Assembly: GCA_916048095.2 (NCBI GenBank)
Contig: OU696580.1
Coordinates: 9,212,243 to 9,276,242 of the forward strand
Direction: 5' to 3'
From: Sacculina carcini
Taxonomy: Eukaryota > Arthropoda > Thecostraca > Sacculinidae
DNA length: 64,000 nt
Position numbers and translations under genes: made by a program. Shown here in pieces: positions 9,674 to 20,049 of this stretch (position 1 is the stretch's first letter; the number at the start of each line of letters is the position of its first letter). The notes beneath the pieces were generated by a model that saw only the letters and a program-made list of their open reading frames with translations, did not search any database and had not been told where the DNA came from.

Positions 9674-10760
9674 ATGAGTGTTGTTGTTAGTAACTTTTGT
9701 GGCGATGGTGATGTGTGTCAATGGCTCGACAAAGTTGAAATGGTTGCAAATTTGTGCGGATTTACGGATTTGCAGCGGTTTGTTCCTCTGTTTTTGGATG
9801 GAAAAGCGTATCAGATATATTCTGAGATGACGGCTGAGCAGAAGGCTGATTACTCGGCAATAACAAATAAATTGTTGGCGACTGTTTCCATCGATCCGTT
9901 TTCAGCGTATGACTTATTTGTGCAGCGCAGCTGGATCGTAGGAGAAGAGGTGGACGTCTATTTGTCAGATCTTCGTGGTATGGCGAAATTGGCTGGTCTA
10001 CACGATAATGTTGAAACTCTTCGTGCGTTTGTCCGCGGCCTTCCGTCGACGGTGTCACTGGACTTGAAAGCTCAGTTGTTGATGAATGGCAAATTGATGC
10101 TTTCCTCGGTAGTTGAGAGATTTCGAATTTTGTTGAATAACAGCTGTGAGCGTGGGTGTGCGGCGGCGTCTGCGGGGCGCTTAAGTGAGCGTCGAGAGAC
10201 TCTGATTTCGAGCCCACGGTGCTGGAAATTCGGCTCAACGCGACATCTTCAGAGAAATTGCAGACAGTATGATACCTCTGGAAACACTAGGAGGTATTCG
10301 ATTCGGTGTTTTCGTTGCGGAGGACCTCACATGACCAGAGCGTGTCGTGCGGGAAACGATCAAGGGGAAACCGTTGCGCCAGCGGGTTCCCCAGAAAATG
10401 TTTAGGTGCGCTGCCGACGATCAAAGCCATTATCAATGGATTCGAGGTTACGGCGCTGGTTGATTCTGGCTGATCGCGTTCGATTATTAAAAATAAATTA
10501 TGCAGTCAAGTGTACGGTCATTGCATAGTTGGCACGGTTGATAGCAGAGATGTTGAGTGTGAGGAAAATTCGAGGGTATGTGTGTCAGTGGATGGTGTAT
10601 CGCATTGGATGACGTGTATCGTTATGACAACAATGGTTACAGATGTTGATGCCGTTTTAGGCATGGATTTGATAAATAAGTTGCGTGTGTGCTGTGTAAC
10701 CTTGACCGGCGCGAGGACAGTTGTGCATCGCGAAGGGCACGGTGTGCGTGGCGGAACTTG
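9674..10760 (+). mobile_element. Broken LTR-retrotransposon fossil (Ty3/Gypsy-type gag and protease)
   Basis: About 240 codons of a gag-like protein open near 9674, with the phrase GDGDVCQWLDKVE and the helical capsid-like region typical of some Ty3/Gypsy gag proteins. Two zinc-knuckle-like segments follow near 10,220-10,260 and 10,300-10,340. After them comes an aspartic-protease-like stretch (10,430-10,700) with LVDSG and VLGMDLI signatures. No reverse transcriptase, RNase H or integrase is seen, and no LTR pair. It is broken, with roughly two or more interruptions, and looks considerably older than the element at 13.96 kb. Confidence 0.7.
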
Positions 10761-11112
10761 ATTGTGTGGCATAAATTGGATTTGTGTTTGACTTTCTGGG
10801 TTGAGATTGTATTTGTGGACAGTGTCTTTCTTGTGCAGTTATTGATTCTATTGTTATTTAATATATATCTATATATATAAAAGAGATCCTCTGTGTGTCT
10901 GTGTGTGTGTCTGTGTGTCTGTCTGTGTGTCCCACCCTCCTTGGTCCATTTTCTATCAGCTAATACTCGGCCACCACTTGGCGTACCCGCTAACAATATA
11001 TACCATCACGTTGGAAATTTTCTTGTCTATACTTTAGAGTAAATTTTAAATTTGAAAAATGAAACCAAAAAAAGTTATAGCGGTGAAAAGACAAATCTAT
11101 ATATAAACACGT

Positions 11113-11116
<4 letters not shown>

Positions 11117-11197
<81 letters not shown>
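11117..11197. repeat. (TA)n microsatellite, 81 bp
   Basis: An uninterrupted AT/TA dinucleotide run of about 40 units. It is prone to cruciform formation and length change. Confidence 0.95.
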
Positions 11198-11198
<1 letters not shown>

Positions 11199-12921
11199 GT
11201 TTAGTTTCATTACTGGCTTCTCTGGCTGCTGAATGGGGCGACAACAGTCATCGTCAGCTCACACGTATATATTTTATACATGCATGTATTTTATCTTATA
11301 CAACATGCATTTAATCATCACCATGGCCTATATAAATTATATGTATATGTGTGTATAATGGTATGTATGTACATCCATGTGTATATGTATGTATATTTGG
11401 ATGTATGGTACTAATTATGTCTCATAATTTATGGTACTCATAATCATGGGCGTAAATCCTAGGGGTTTTGGGGAGTATATATACCCCCCGACGAATTGAC
11501 TGTGGGTATGAATATGCAATTATACCCCCGGGAATTCTGCTGAGTTCAGTTCATTGGGTATATTACCATCAAAATCAGCAAAGGAGGCAAATGACAATAC
11601 ACCAAAAATGCAAGAAATTATAAATATGTGAAGAATTATATTACGCAATATGCTTTTCATTGAATGAATACATAATTAACATATATGAAAATTAAATAGC
11701 ATAGTTTGGGCCTGGACAATAAATATTAACATTTTTCGTCACATGAAAAAATATACAATGCCAAAAATATAACATAAGATTCCCAACTGTAGTTATGGCT
11801 GTCATAGCACTAGACAGTTATATGCGTAATCGATCAAGGTCACTCGTGTGTGATATTGTGTTGGTGTGTGTGGTCATGTATGTATGCGCGTATGTAGTCA
11901 GTGAAGGTTGGATTTCTGTTGCGGATCAGCTGTTGTGCTGTCAGCTGTTCAGTTATTCTGTGCTCGATAGTGATAGCTTGTGTGTGTGTCATATAATCGT
12001 CCAGTATTGCACTGTGTTTGAAATACTCAAGCAAAATAGCAGTGGGGTGAGTTAAAGCTATGATTTCCTACAAGCAGATGCTGTTTCACATTGAGTTTAT
12101 GTATCAAAACACGTCTACACTATAGCAATTTTGTGGCAAACACTTAGATTGAGGAAATGACAACAATCTCAGTTCTTCAATAGGCTGGTTTAAATCGAAA
12201 TCTTCATTTGAGATTTTACATCGAACAGGTTTGAATGTTTTCATATTTTGTCCTCGATAGGGATATTTAAAGTCTTCACATATCAATTTCACGACAAAAA
12301 TTTTTACAGACAAGTGCGCAGGGACATTATCAATTCAAGCGTGCCTACAAGACATCACACTGTCACACACTTCTGAACTCCACTTATACACGGCATTACG
12401 ACCACAGCATACCGACCGTGCATACCGTCAATTTTAGTAGTCTATCAACTCGAAAACTAAATGCCGCCTATTTACACCTTGTTGACGTACACTGCATAAC
12501 CATGCCTTTTGCATGTGCAATGCTAACTAATGAGAGCGACCAACACGTGTTAACTGGTCGTAGTCGTTGCTGCGGTGAATGATCCCAGAGCCGATGCGAG
12601 GTTTTATGAGCCCCTTGAAGACAATACTTGGGGTATCCATTGTATGTAATGCACAACTATAATAGAGGCCCGACTTTGGGAAAAGCAGTTACGAGCATCC
12701 CCTCGGTTTCCATTAAGCTGGGGACGTTATGCACCACTTTATGACACATTTTAATATCTCGCCTGATACCCTGAACACTCGGGCCCCTTCCCCGTCCGAA
12801 GGTGCAGGGGCTGTTTCTACGGCTCTGAATGATTCAGTGCTGTTCAATATATAAACATGGCGCCACTCAATATGATCAGCAGTAGTTTTCAGCAGGCATT
12901 CAGTGCGCTGATCTAGCGCGC

Positions 12922-12970
12922 CTACAGTGTATATTAGTGTACATAGACTACAGTGTATATTAGTGTACAT
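12922..12970 (+). repeat. Tandem pair of a 23-bp motif
   Basis: A 23-bp motif beginning CTACAGTGTATATTAGTG is repeated exactly at 12,922-12,944 and 12,948-12,970, a 26-bp period. It is a local duplication of no known role. Confidence 0.8.
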
Positions 12971-13340
12971 TAGGGTAACGCCACCAAAATACACACATGT
13001 ATTGGGTCCAAAATTTACAAGACGACATCAATTGTAAAATATAGCATGAGCCGCGGTGGCTCGTTTGCTTGACATTTGAACAAACAATACATTATCTGCA
13101 TCACAAATAATTCAACATTACTAGTAAAGCATGAAATAACAATTTAAACACAAAAATAAAACAAAAAACACGGAATATGCACAATTAAATTACAAGTAAA
13201 GTAAAGTATTTTAGTAATTTCTTGCGACACGACAATGGAAAGTAATTTTTCGTTTTTGTGTGTAAAACCAAATGATAAAAAATTAATAATTTATGATTTG
13301 ATACTGTGAGAAATATGTTTAATGTTTGTATGTTTATGCC

Positions 13341-13954
13341 TAAAAGTCATTTGTCTGTTGTCTCTCTTCCCTCCTCTGTCTTGGCCTGAGTGACGCAACT
13401 CCTTGCCGGTTGCCGATTGGCTGGTCGGTATGTAATCGCGAGTAGACCAACCAATCGTCATTCGGGTCTGACAATTGTATGTCATGTGACAATTCAAGTT
13501 AACAGCTGTCGCCTGGTGACAAGTCGTCATTCAGCGGTCGCCTAGTGAGCAGTCGGTATTCAGCTGTCGCCAAGTGAAGTTGATCGTATAGTCTTCGTTT
13601 CGTCAGGGGCGTGCGTAGTGCGGTCTTAGAGTTGAATACGCCGTGCTACCTCGTCCAACTTGCCATCGACGTGACTACGAGGTCGAGGACCGCCCGAAAG
13701 ACAACTTTTCGGCAACCCTAAAAGGTTAGTCGCTCGGGCCAATAATCTAATACCTCACCCCGTTCTCACTTTTTGCCGAAAAAGATTTCTTATTGATCGT
13801 TGTGATAATTCGTATTTCGCTATCTTTCAATGTTTACGAAAACCAAATTTGTCGTTATAATTGTCGAGTAACTTGCAAAGGGAAAATCCGGTGTTTCTTA
13901 CATCCGAACTCCTCAGCATGTTAGCATTGTTTGTTGTGTGAAAGCGCTGAATGT
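13341..13954. other. Non-coding sequence left of the Gypsy element; possible BEL leader or LTR
   Basis: Moderately GC-rich DNA with GTCGCC-AGTGA motifs recurring at 13,507-13,580 (three loose copies). It lies upstream of the BEL/Pao gag once the inserted Gypsy element is ignored. It could therefore be that element's LTR/leader, but no second LTR copy is available to confirm this. Confidence 0.3.
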
Positions 13955-13959
13955 GTCAT
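13955..13959. repeat. 5-bp target duplication (GTCAT), left copy
   Basis: Identical to 18,678-18,682. It brackets the LTR element. Confidence 0.85.
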
Positions 13960-14165
13960 TGTATTGTTTTATGAAACAACACGGAAATTGCAATTTTCGA
14001 ATATATATATTATTCAACAAACGCTTACACCAATAAGAAATATTAGAATCCTCTCACCACACCAAAACACTCACAAGTACCACACTACTCAAATCACTTG
14101 TCACCTTGTCGCTAACGCGCAGCGTATGACGCCTCAATTATTATTTACAATGATGCCACCTCACA
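13960..14165 (-). repeat. LTR (3' LTR of the minus-strand element)
   Basis: 206 bp, beginning TGTGAGGTGG and ending AATACA on the minus strand. It reads identical to 18,472-18,677. Confidence 0.93.
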
Positions 14166-14175
14166 CCTCCCCCTC
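14166..14175 (-). other. Polypurine tract
   Basis: GAGGGGGAGG on the minus strand directly precedes the TGTGAGG start of the 3' LTR, where the family's plus-strand primer is expected. Confidence 0.75.
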
Positions 14176-17100
14176 AGTCACGAACATAATCCGACAGGTA
14201 TCGTGGAGGACGCCGTTCACGACTGCTACGACGTGGAGCTGGTGTGGGCCGCTCCACTTCAGTTTGCTGCCGGTCGTTGCTGATGGACGGACTGATGGTG
14301 TCATCGCTTTCCATCTGGTTCGGTTGTTCACGTACAGATGTCTCCAGCAAAAGATGTCTTCTGTTACGCGTTGTGATGCGTCCACTTGGTGTGCGGAGTA
14401 CATAGCTGCGTGGGCCTTTTATTCCCACGACGGTCCCAGTACAGTCCCACCTTTTGCTCGATTGACTTTGAATGACCACTGCATCTCCCGCCCTCAGTCG
14501 CGGCAACGGATGCGATCCTTGATTATAAGTCAGCTGAGCTTGAACGCGACGTGGTGCATCGATGGCGTCCGCAGTACTCCTCCACTTCGGTGCAAAAGCA
14601 CTACGATGCATTGGAATGGTTGATCGGATAGGGTGGCCGAATAAAATTTCCGCTGGTGATTGCCCATCTGCGCCCGGAGTGTTCCGCAATTCCAGCAAGC
14701 CTTCAGTGAAAGCGTCATCGTCGAGTTCCCCGTTAGACGTCACCTTTTGCACTAAGCGCTTGATGCGCTTGACCGCTGATTCCGCAAGACCATTCCCCTG
14801 CGGATATTCGACACTGCTCACATCATGCTGCACTTTCCAGCGCATAAGGAAGTCTCTCGTTCGGCGAGAGGTGTATTGTGGTCCACCGTCGCTGCGAAGA
14901 CGGTTGGGTACGCCGAAGGTTGCGAACAACTGACGCAGCGTCCGGATGAGATGTCGTGATGTGGCGTCTGACCGTGGGCATTCGGCGACACAAGGCCAGT
15001 TGGAATATCTGTCCACATATATGAGATAAGTGCGGCCGGCGTGCTGAAAGTAGTCCGTGGCAACACTTTCAAACACTCTGGTAGGTTGATCGTCACAATA
15101 GTATGGCTCTTTCGGTTGACTGTTGCGGTAATGACGACATGAAGAGCATGACGATACAGCCATTTTGACATCATTTTGTATTGTCGGCCAGAATACCGAC
15201 TGCCGTGCGCGACCTATAGTGCGATTCATGCCCTGGTGTCCACTATGAAGTCGGCGGATGATATCTCGTCGCATTTTACGAGGAACTACAAGACGTTTTC
15301 CGTAGAGTATCAAATTTCCGTCTACATATAATGAACTTCTGATGTTCCAGTAAGGTTTTATCTCATCTCGACAGGCGTGACGATCATCTGGAAAGCCATG
15401 TCGAATAGCTTCTTTGAGGCAAATGCCCTCCGGATCACTCATTATCGCATCTTCGATTTCAACTAGAAGGCCATCGTCAGTTATATAGCTCTCTTCGTCG
15501 CTCTCATGCGTTAAGTGAGCCACTGCTGCAACACCAATTTCAGGTACCGGATCCAGAGTTATTTCGTCTTCTTCGCCGTCGAGCGGAGCTCGGGAGAGAC
15601 AATCGGCAGCTGCGTGCTTCTTGCCAGGGCACCATGCAGCCGTAAATTGGAGATGAGCCAGCTTCGCTCGTAGCCGCTGCAAACGAATATTGGCGATATC
15701 CGCTAGACCTTTTGAATTCAGGATTGGAAGAAGAGGTTTATGATCAGTAATGATCGTGAAATTATTCAGACCAGCGAGGTAGTTGTTAGCTTTACTGCAG
15801 GCCCATACTACAGCCAATAGCTCTTGTTCAACAGCGGCGTAGCGAGTTTCTGTATCTGAAAGTCGCCGCGAACCGCACTGGATGAGACGCCATTTCTTGC
15901 TCTCATCTAGCTGACGTACCACAAATCCGAGTTCCTTTAGACGAGATGCATCTGTCTCCACGACAGTCTCTCGTGACGGCCGGAAGAAATCCAGTATTGG
16001 GGGAGAAGTCAGTATCTTTTTCGTTGCTTCGAAAGCGCGTGTATGAACGCTCTCCTCCCAATGCCATTCCACATCTTTCTTCAAAAGTTCGTATAATGAT
16101 GCGGCGGTACCAGCAATTTCGGTCGAAAATTGTCCCAGCTGATTGGCTAACCCTAGGAATGAGCGAAGTTCGGTTAGATTATTCGGCCTAGGAAATTCCT
16201 TGATAGCGCGAATTTTCTTTTGGTCAACCGAATATCCGTTTGGTCCCACGTCAAAACCACAAAAATGCACTTGCGATTGCGCGAAGTCAAACTTATCACC
16301 ATTCAACGTTATGCCAGCAGAATCACAGCGCATTAACAACTGCCAAATGTCTTCCAGGTGACTGTCGTAGTCTTCACTGTACACAATCATATCATCAACC
16401 ACTTTGCCAACATTCATCACACCAGCAAGAGCAGCATCGCATCTCGTGTTGTATACATCGCCGCTTGAAGCCAATCCCATGGGTGCTCTTTTTAGTCTGA
16501 AGCGACCCCATGGTGTGAGAAAACATGTTAGATCTCTATCATCTTCGTGGATGGAGATTTGAAAATAACCATTTTTAGCATCCAGTGTGCTAAAATATTT
16601 TGCTCCTGGTTTTATACTAGAGACTACATCCATGCCAGCTCTCACAGGATGAGTTGGTTGTTTCAAATACTTGTTCAGTGGTATTAGATCGATAGTGAGT
16701 CTACAATCAACAATGGACCCTTCTCTACGCTTTGGCACGGGCACAACAGCATGACACCATTCGGTCGGGTGAGTCACAGCCTCGATGACGTCCTGTTGAA
16801 GCAGTTCATCGATGTGACGCTTCATGTATTCCCGATACGCTAGCGGTATCACTCTGGGAGCAGAAATGTGCTTGGGCTGCGCATCAGATGACAGCAATAT
16901 CCGCATAGGAGGTCCATCCATGGTTCGCAGTGGACCACTCGTTGAAAATACTCTCGGAAAGGCTGCTTTCAGTTCTGCAAGATGTTGTGATCGTTCATCA
17001 AGCGTTGGGCTGCGCGTCTGCTTCCAGGTCGGACGTTTCAGGTCGATCTGGTTGTTGATTGCAGGAAGTGACTTGCGTTCGGCTTGTGCGGTTGCTTTTA

Positions 17101-18472
17101 GCACGATGGTCGAGTCCTCCCTTCTTTGCGTAGTTACATTCTGCACTGGAATTTGCTGTGGAAACGCTCGGTGGATGATGCGCAGGTCAACCGCGTCCAC
17201 CCACGACAAAAGCGCGTCGTTCGCCGCTGGCACCACATACAATGTAGTGCTGCACGACGCATCACCGAGCTCAAGAGTGGCGGTGCAGGTGCCTATGCAG
17301 TACAGGTGCCCACCGTTGGCTGACCGGAGTCTCTCACTGCACGGGGCCAGTTCAGATTGTTTGATGCCAAGTTTTTTGGCAACACAAGCGTTGATAACGG
17401 ATACCTCGGCGCCGGTGTCGGCGACCCACGACACTTCTGTCGATGCGCCTTTCGATGGTCTGACACGAATTTTTACGGGTGGCACTTTGCGTCGCTTCTT
17501 TTTGCCGTGGCTGATGTCACTAATCGTGATACGCCTGAGATTTGTCCCTCGACGTTTTGGTGAACGCGAAGATTTATTTTTGTTCGATCTGTTGTGTCTG
17601 CTAGAACTCCGGCACACCGCTGCAAAGTGGTTCGGTTTGCCACATACCGTGCACGTTTTGCCGGCTGCAGGACATTTGTGGGTTTGTGCTTCCACCAAAC
17701 GACCGCATCTTGAACACAGTGACTTCTCAGTGGCGTGAGATGATTTGCCGCGAACATTTGACACAGAAATCTGTTTTTCCGGCTGCTTTATCGCCGACGA
17801 ATTGACAGCAGCGGTTTCTGATGATCGACAAATAGCGACAGATTTTTCGAGAGTCAAATCCTTTTCTTGGAGCATTTGATGTAACGCATTGTCGTCAGAT
17901 GTACCCATTAGAATTTTGTCGCGCAGTCTGTTGCTGTTGCATGATGTGCAGAAATCGCAGAACGACATGATTTCTTTGACAGCGCACAAAAAATCATCAA
18001 AATTCTCACCGGCTTGTTGACTACGCAGATAAAAATCACGACGGTCGAGAATTATGTTCCGCTGAGAGCGCAAGAATGACTCCATTTTCGAAATACATTC
18101 GGTCAGTGGAACATCCTCCCTGATTTCGAGGCTATAACGCAGAGAACGCGACCAGTCCTCATCAATTGAAGCATGAAGCACTGCTTGTTGTTCTTTTACA
18201 GGTAGTTTATCAATGCCACAGAGAGAAACGTGCCCAGTGAATTTGTATCTCCACGTATCAAACTCTTTCAAAGAGCACGAAGAATGCAAAATTGGAGCAT
18301 TGTTGTTGGGAAGCTTTATTGCTCTGGATTCCCCCGATACATTCTGATTACGTTCAGCTGACAGAATTCGCTCGTATTCAGCTTCTCGGCGAGCACTGTG
18401 CTCTGCCAACTGACTGACTGCTAATGTCAGTTTTTGTATCTGCTCTTCAAGAGTAGATGTCGGCTGCGCCAT
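14174..18472 (-). CDS. Gag-Pol polyprotein of the Ty3/Gypsy element
   Basis: One frame of about 1,432 residues starting at MAQPTS. In order: a coiled N-terminal helix and gag core (1-250); a CCHC zinc knuckle, CTVCGKPNHFAAVC (about 274-287); retropepsin with DTGA (about 352); reverse transcriptase (about 570-740) with the catalytic VVDD box; RNase H (about 835-960) with the TDAS and DHKPL signatures; and an integrase (about 1075-1265) with an HHCC zinc finger, a DYF...D core and NGLAE. The order PR-RT-RH-IN is that of Ty3/Gypsy, and gag and pol are fused in one frame. The stop lies in the polypurine tract. The clade within Ty3/Gypsy (possibly Mag-like) cannot be settled by eye. The ATG straddles the LTR end and the primer-binding site. 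Confidence 0.9.
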   Translation of the reverse strand: MAQPTSTLEEQIQKLTLAVSQLAEHSARREAEYERILSAERNQNVSGESRAIKLPNNNAPILHSSCSLKEFDTWRYKFTGHVSLCGIDKLPVKEQQAVLHASIDEDWSRSLRYSLEIREDVPLTECISKMESFLRSQRNIILDRRDFYLRSQQAGENFDDFLCAVKEIMSFCDFCTSCNSNRLRDKILMGTSDDNALHQMLQEKDLTLEKSVAICRSSETAAVNSSAIKQPEKQISVSNVRGKSSHATEKSLCSRCGRLVEAQTHKCPAAGKTCTVCGKPNHFAAVCRSSSRHNRSNKNKSSRSPKRRGTNLRRITISDISHGKKKRRKVPPVKIRVRPSKGASTEVSWVADTGAEVSVINACVAKKLGIKQSELAPCSERLRSANGGHLYCIGTCTATLELGDASCSTTLYVVPAANDALLSWVDAVDLRIIHRAFPQQIPVQNVTTQRREDSTIVLKATAQAERKSLPAINNQIDLKRPTWKQTRSPTLDERSQHLAELKAAFPRVFSTSGPLRTMDGPPMRILLSSDAQPKHISAPRVIPLAYREYMKRHIDELLQQDVIEAVTHPTEWCHAVVPVPKRREGSIVDCRLTIDLIPLNKYLKQPTHPVRAGMDVVSSIKPGAKYFSTLDAKNGYFQISIHEDDRDLTCFLTPWGRFRLKRAPMGLASSGDVYNTRCDAALAGVMNVGKVVDDMIVYSEDYDSHLEDIWQLLMRCDSAGITLNGDKFDFAQSQVHFCGFDVGPNGYSVDQKKIRAIKEFPRPNNLTELRSFLGLANQLGQFSTEIAGTAASLYELLKKDVEWHWEESVHTRAFEATKKILTSPPILDFFRPSRETVVETDASRLKELGFVVRQLDESKKWRLIQCGSRRLSDTETRYAAVEQELLAVVWACSKANNYLAGLNNFTIITDHKPLLPILNSKGLADIANIRLQRLRAKLAHLQFTAAWCPGKKHAAADCLSRAPLDGEEDEITLDPVPEIGVAAVAHLTHESDEESYITDDGLLVEIEDAIMSDPEGICLKEAIRHGFPDDRHACRDEIKPYWNIRSSLYVDGNLILYGKRLVVPRKMRRDIIRRLHSGHQGMNRTIGRARQSVFWPTIQNDVKMAVSSCSSCRHYRNSQPKEPYYCDDQPTRVFESVATDYFQHAGRTYLIYVDRYSNWPCVAECPRSDATSRHLIRTLRQLFATFGVPNRLRSDGGPQYTSRRTRDFLMRWKVQHDVSSVEYPQGNGLAESAVKRIKRLVQKVTSNGELDDDAFTEGLLELRNTPGADGQSPAEILFGHPIRSTIPMHRSAFAPKWRSTADAIDAPRRVQAQLTYNQGSHPLPRLRAGDAVVIQSQSSKRWDCTGTVVGIKGPRSYVLRTPSGRITTRNRRHLLLETSVREQPNQMESDDTISPSISNDRQQTEVERPTPAPRRSSRERRPPRYLSDYVRD
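18455..18471 (-). other. Primer-binding-like site
   Basis: On the minus strand TGGCGCAGCCGACATC begins at the first base after the 5' LTR. It would pair with a tRNA 3' end finishing ...GCGCCA. The tRNA identity is not determined. Confidence 0.65.
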
Positions 18473-18677
18473 GTATTGTTTTATGAAACAACACGGAAAT
18501 TGCAATTTTCGAATATATATATTATTCAACAAACGCTTACACCAATAAGAAATATTAGAATCCTCTCACCACACCAAAACACTCACAAGTACCACACTAC
18601 TCAAATCACTTGTCACCTTGTCGCTAACGCGCAGCGTATGACGCCTCAATTATTATTTACAATGATGCCACCTCACA
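18472..18677 (-). repeat. LTR (5' LTR of the minus-strand element)
   Basis: 206 bp, reads identical to 13,960-14,165. As the element runs on the minus strand, this is its upstream LTR. Confidence 0.93.
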
Positions 18678-18682
18678 GTCAT
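18678..18682. repeat. 5-bp target duplication (GTCAT), right copy
   Basis: Identical to 13,955-13,959 and directly adjoins the right LTR. Confidence 0.85.
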
Positions 18683-19084
18683 CGTGTAGTAACCATATTG
18701 TTTGAACCTGTTCAGCCATATGTGCTTTGGTCGCCTCTTGTGATTACCCTGTTTGTTTCGCTCTCACACAGTTGTATGTTTGCGCGTGTGTAAATGTTCA
18801 TGTGGTCAAATGTGCGTGTATGTGAAGTGAGTGTGTGTGCGTGTACGTGTGTGTGCGTGTGCGTGAGGTGAGCTCGTTTTGCAGGTGTGTGTGTGTGTGT
18901 ATGTGATGTGTGTGTCTGGTTGGATCTGGTTTCGCGTGTAATGACGCAAGGGTTGTGCGTTTGTATGACTGTGTGCGCGTCTGTGTGCACGTGCGTTAGT
19001 GACAGTCTGTAGGCACGTTTATAATTGTTCTAGCGTACTGTTGTCAGCGGGTGATTGTAATTGTTGTACACCACTGGGTCAACC
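18683..19084. other. GT-rich leader-like sequence before the BEL gag fossil
   Basis: Irregular GTGTGTGCGTG-rich DNA (about 18,775-19,010) leading to an ACCATGG context at 19,082-19,088. It is probably the untranslated leader of the BEL/Pao element, by position. It contains no gene. Confidence 0.4.
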
Positions 19085-20049
19085 ATGGACATTGACTTTT
19101 CGTAAAATAAGACTGAAGTTGTGGACGATGTCTCTGAACTAATCAATGAGTGTCAGCAAGCCACTAAAAACCGGGTCATCAACGTGCCCTTCTAAAACGT
19201 AAAGTGGGCAACATCATCAAAGTGTTGAGATCATCACCAGCTGGGACGTCTGATCAATCATATTTGGACTCACAATGTGAAATTGTGCATTCACTTCTCG
19301 AATCTATCGAAGAATTAGACAAAAAGATTTTCGAAGTTTGTGACAAAAAGGGGTTGTATGAAGCTATTCCCTCCCTCATGGAAAGTCATTTTGATGAGCC
19401 TACTTTCTACGATTGTTCACAAAAACAATTATTTTCAGTTTGTGTCGCTGAAGCTGCATTACCAGCCGATCAGACAGTTCAACCCACTTCGCCTGCCAAT
19501 GATCATGGCGTGTCTCCCTCCACTCCCTTTCGAGGAGTCGAAAGTCGACTGCCGCCACTTTCTTGTCCTGTATTCGATGGCTCAAAGTAGGACTTTTTAC
19601 AGTTCAAAGAGTTCCTCTCCACTTTCATGGCTATCGTTGGTGATCGCACTGATATGTCTGGTAGTGTGAAATTGTCGTATTTGAAGTCTTTTTTGCGGGG
19701 ATTCGCTTTGAAAATGATAAGTCATCTGACCGTTGAGGATCAACATTTCGAGGTGGCCCTTGCAATACTCAAAAGTGAGTTCATGAATGAACCATTTGTG
19801 ATTGACCAGCTGTGTGCTAAGTTGCTGAGCCTCAAACCTGACAATTACAAGTGCGTTGATCTGAGAGTGTTTGTCAAAGAATCTCGTGTTTTGCTCTCAG
19901 ACTTGAGGAGTATGGGTCATGACTTTTTTGTTGTGGGAAGTCCAGGATGTTTGTTTGTTAGTCATTTGTTGTTGTCGAAGCTACCGTCGTCAGTCGTTCG
20001 CGAACTCTGCTCGAAATGTAATAAAACTTATCCCAGACTCCACGGATAA
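19085..20049 (+). mobile_element. Broken BEL/Pao gag fossil
   Basis: The translated pieces follow BEL/Pao gag: an N-terminal helical part with LESIEELDKKIFEV, then the LPPLSCPVFDG entry into the DUF1759 region, then SYLKSFLRG, AILKSEF, QLCAKLLSL, LRSMG and LLLSKLPSSVVREL, all in the family's usual order. Only gag is present; no protease, reverse transcriptase or integrase is seen before the satellite begins at about 20,050. It is broken, with roughly three interruptions. The DNA just beyond the gag homology blends into the first satellite units. Confidence 0.75.

Larger units (their letters stand above)
10761..13340. other. AT-rich non-coding region with simple repeats
   Basis: No open frame with a recognisable domain. 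Contents: a TATATAAAAG segment followed by GTGTGTCTGTCTGTGTGTC (10,868-10,930), a long TA microsatellite, TGTATG-rich DNA at 11,330-11,410, and a duplicated 23-bp motif at 12,922-12,970. Parts near 11,450 resemble DNA-transposon ends but cannot be paired. Confidence 0.45.
13960..18677 (-). mobile_element. Ty3/Gypsy LTR retrotransposon, whole-looking, 4,718 bp
   Basis: It has two 206-bp LTRs that read identical by eye, with TG...CA ends, and a perfect GTCAT target duplication on each side. A single long gag-pol frame lies on the minus strand. Just inside the 5' LTR a TGGCGCAGCC primer-binding-like site is present, and a GAGGGGGAGG polypurine tract abuts the 3' LTR. There is no envelope frame. 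The identical LTRs indicate recent insertion. It lies between DNA that is probably the leader of the neighbouring BEL/Pao fossil, so it would be nested in an older element. It looks whole, with no break noticed in the main frame. Confidence 0.93.

Noticed and set aside
10868-10995. Helitron-like start TCTATATATATAAAAG
   Set aside because: No convincing 3' hairpin plus CTRR end inserted between A and T was found. The low-complexity AT and GT runs could explain the similarity.
11452-11530. Possible DNA-transposon end (GGGCGTAAATCC with G-run)
   Set aside because: Looks like dispersed hAT-type ends, but I found no inverted partner or target duplication.
13046-13065. tRNA/SINE-like head GCCGCGGTGGCTCG
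   Set aside because: Only about 14 bases match the usual tRNA-derived head. No B box, tail or target duplication follows.
16824-17738. 304-codon plus-strand frame within the Gypsy element
   Set aside because: It is antisense to the gag/protease part of the minus-strand gag-pol frame and has no recognisable domain.
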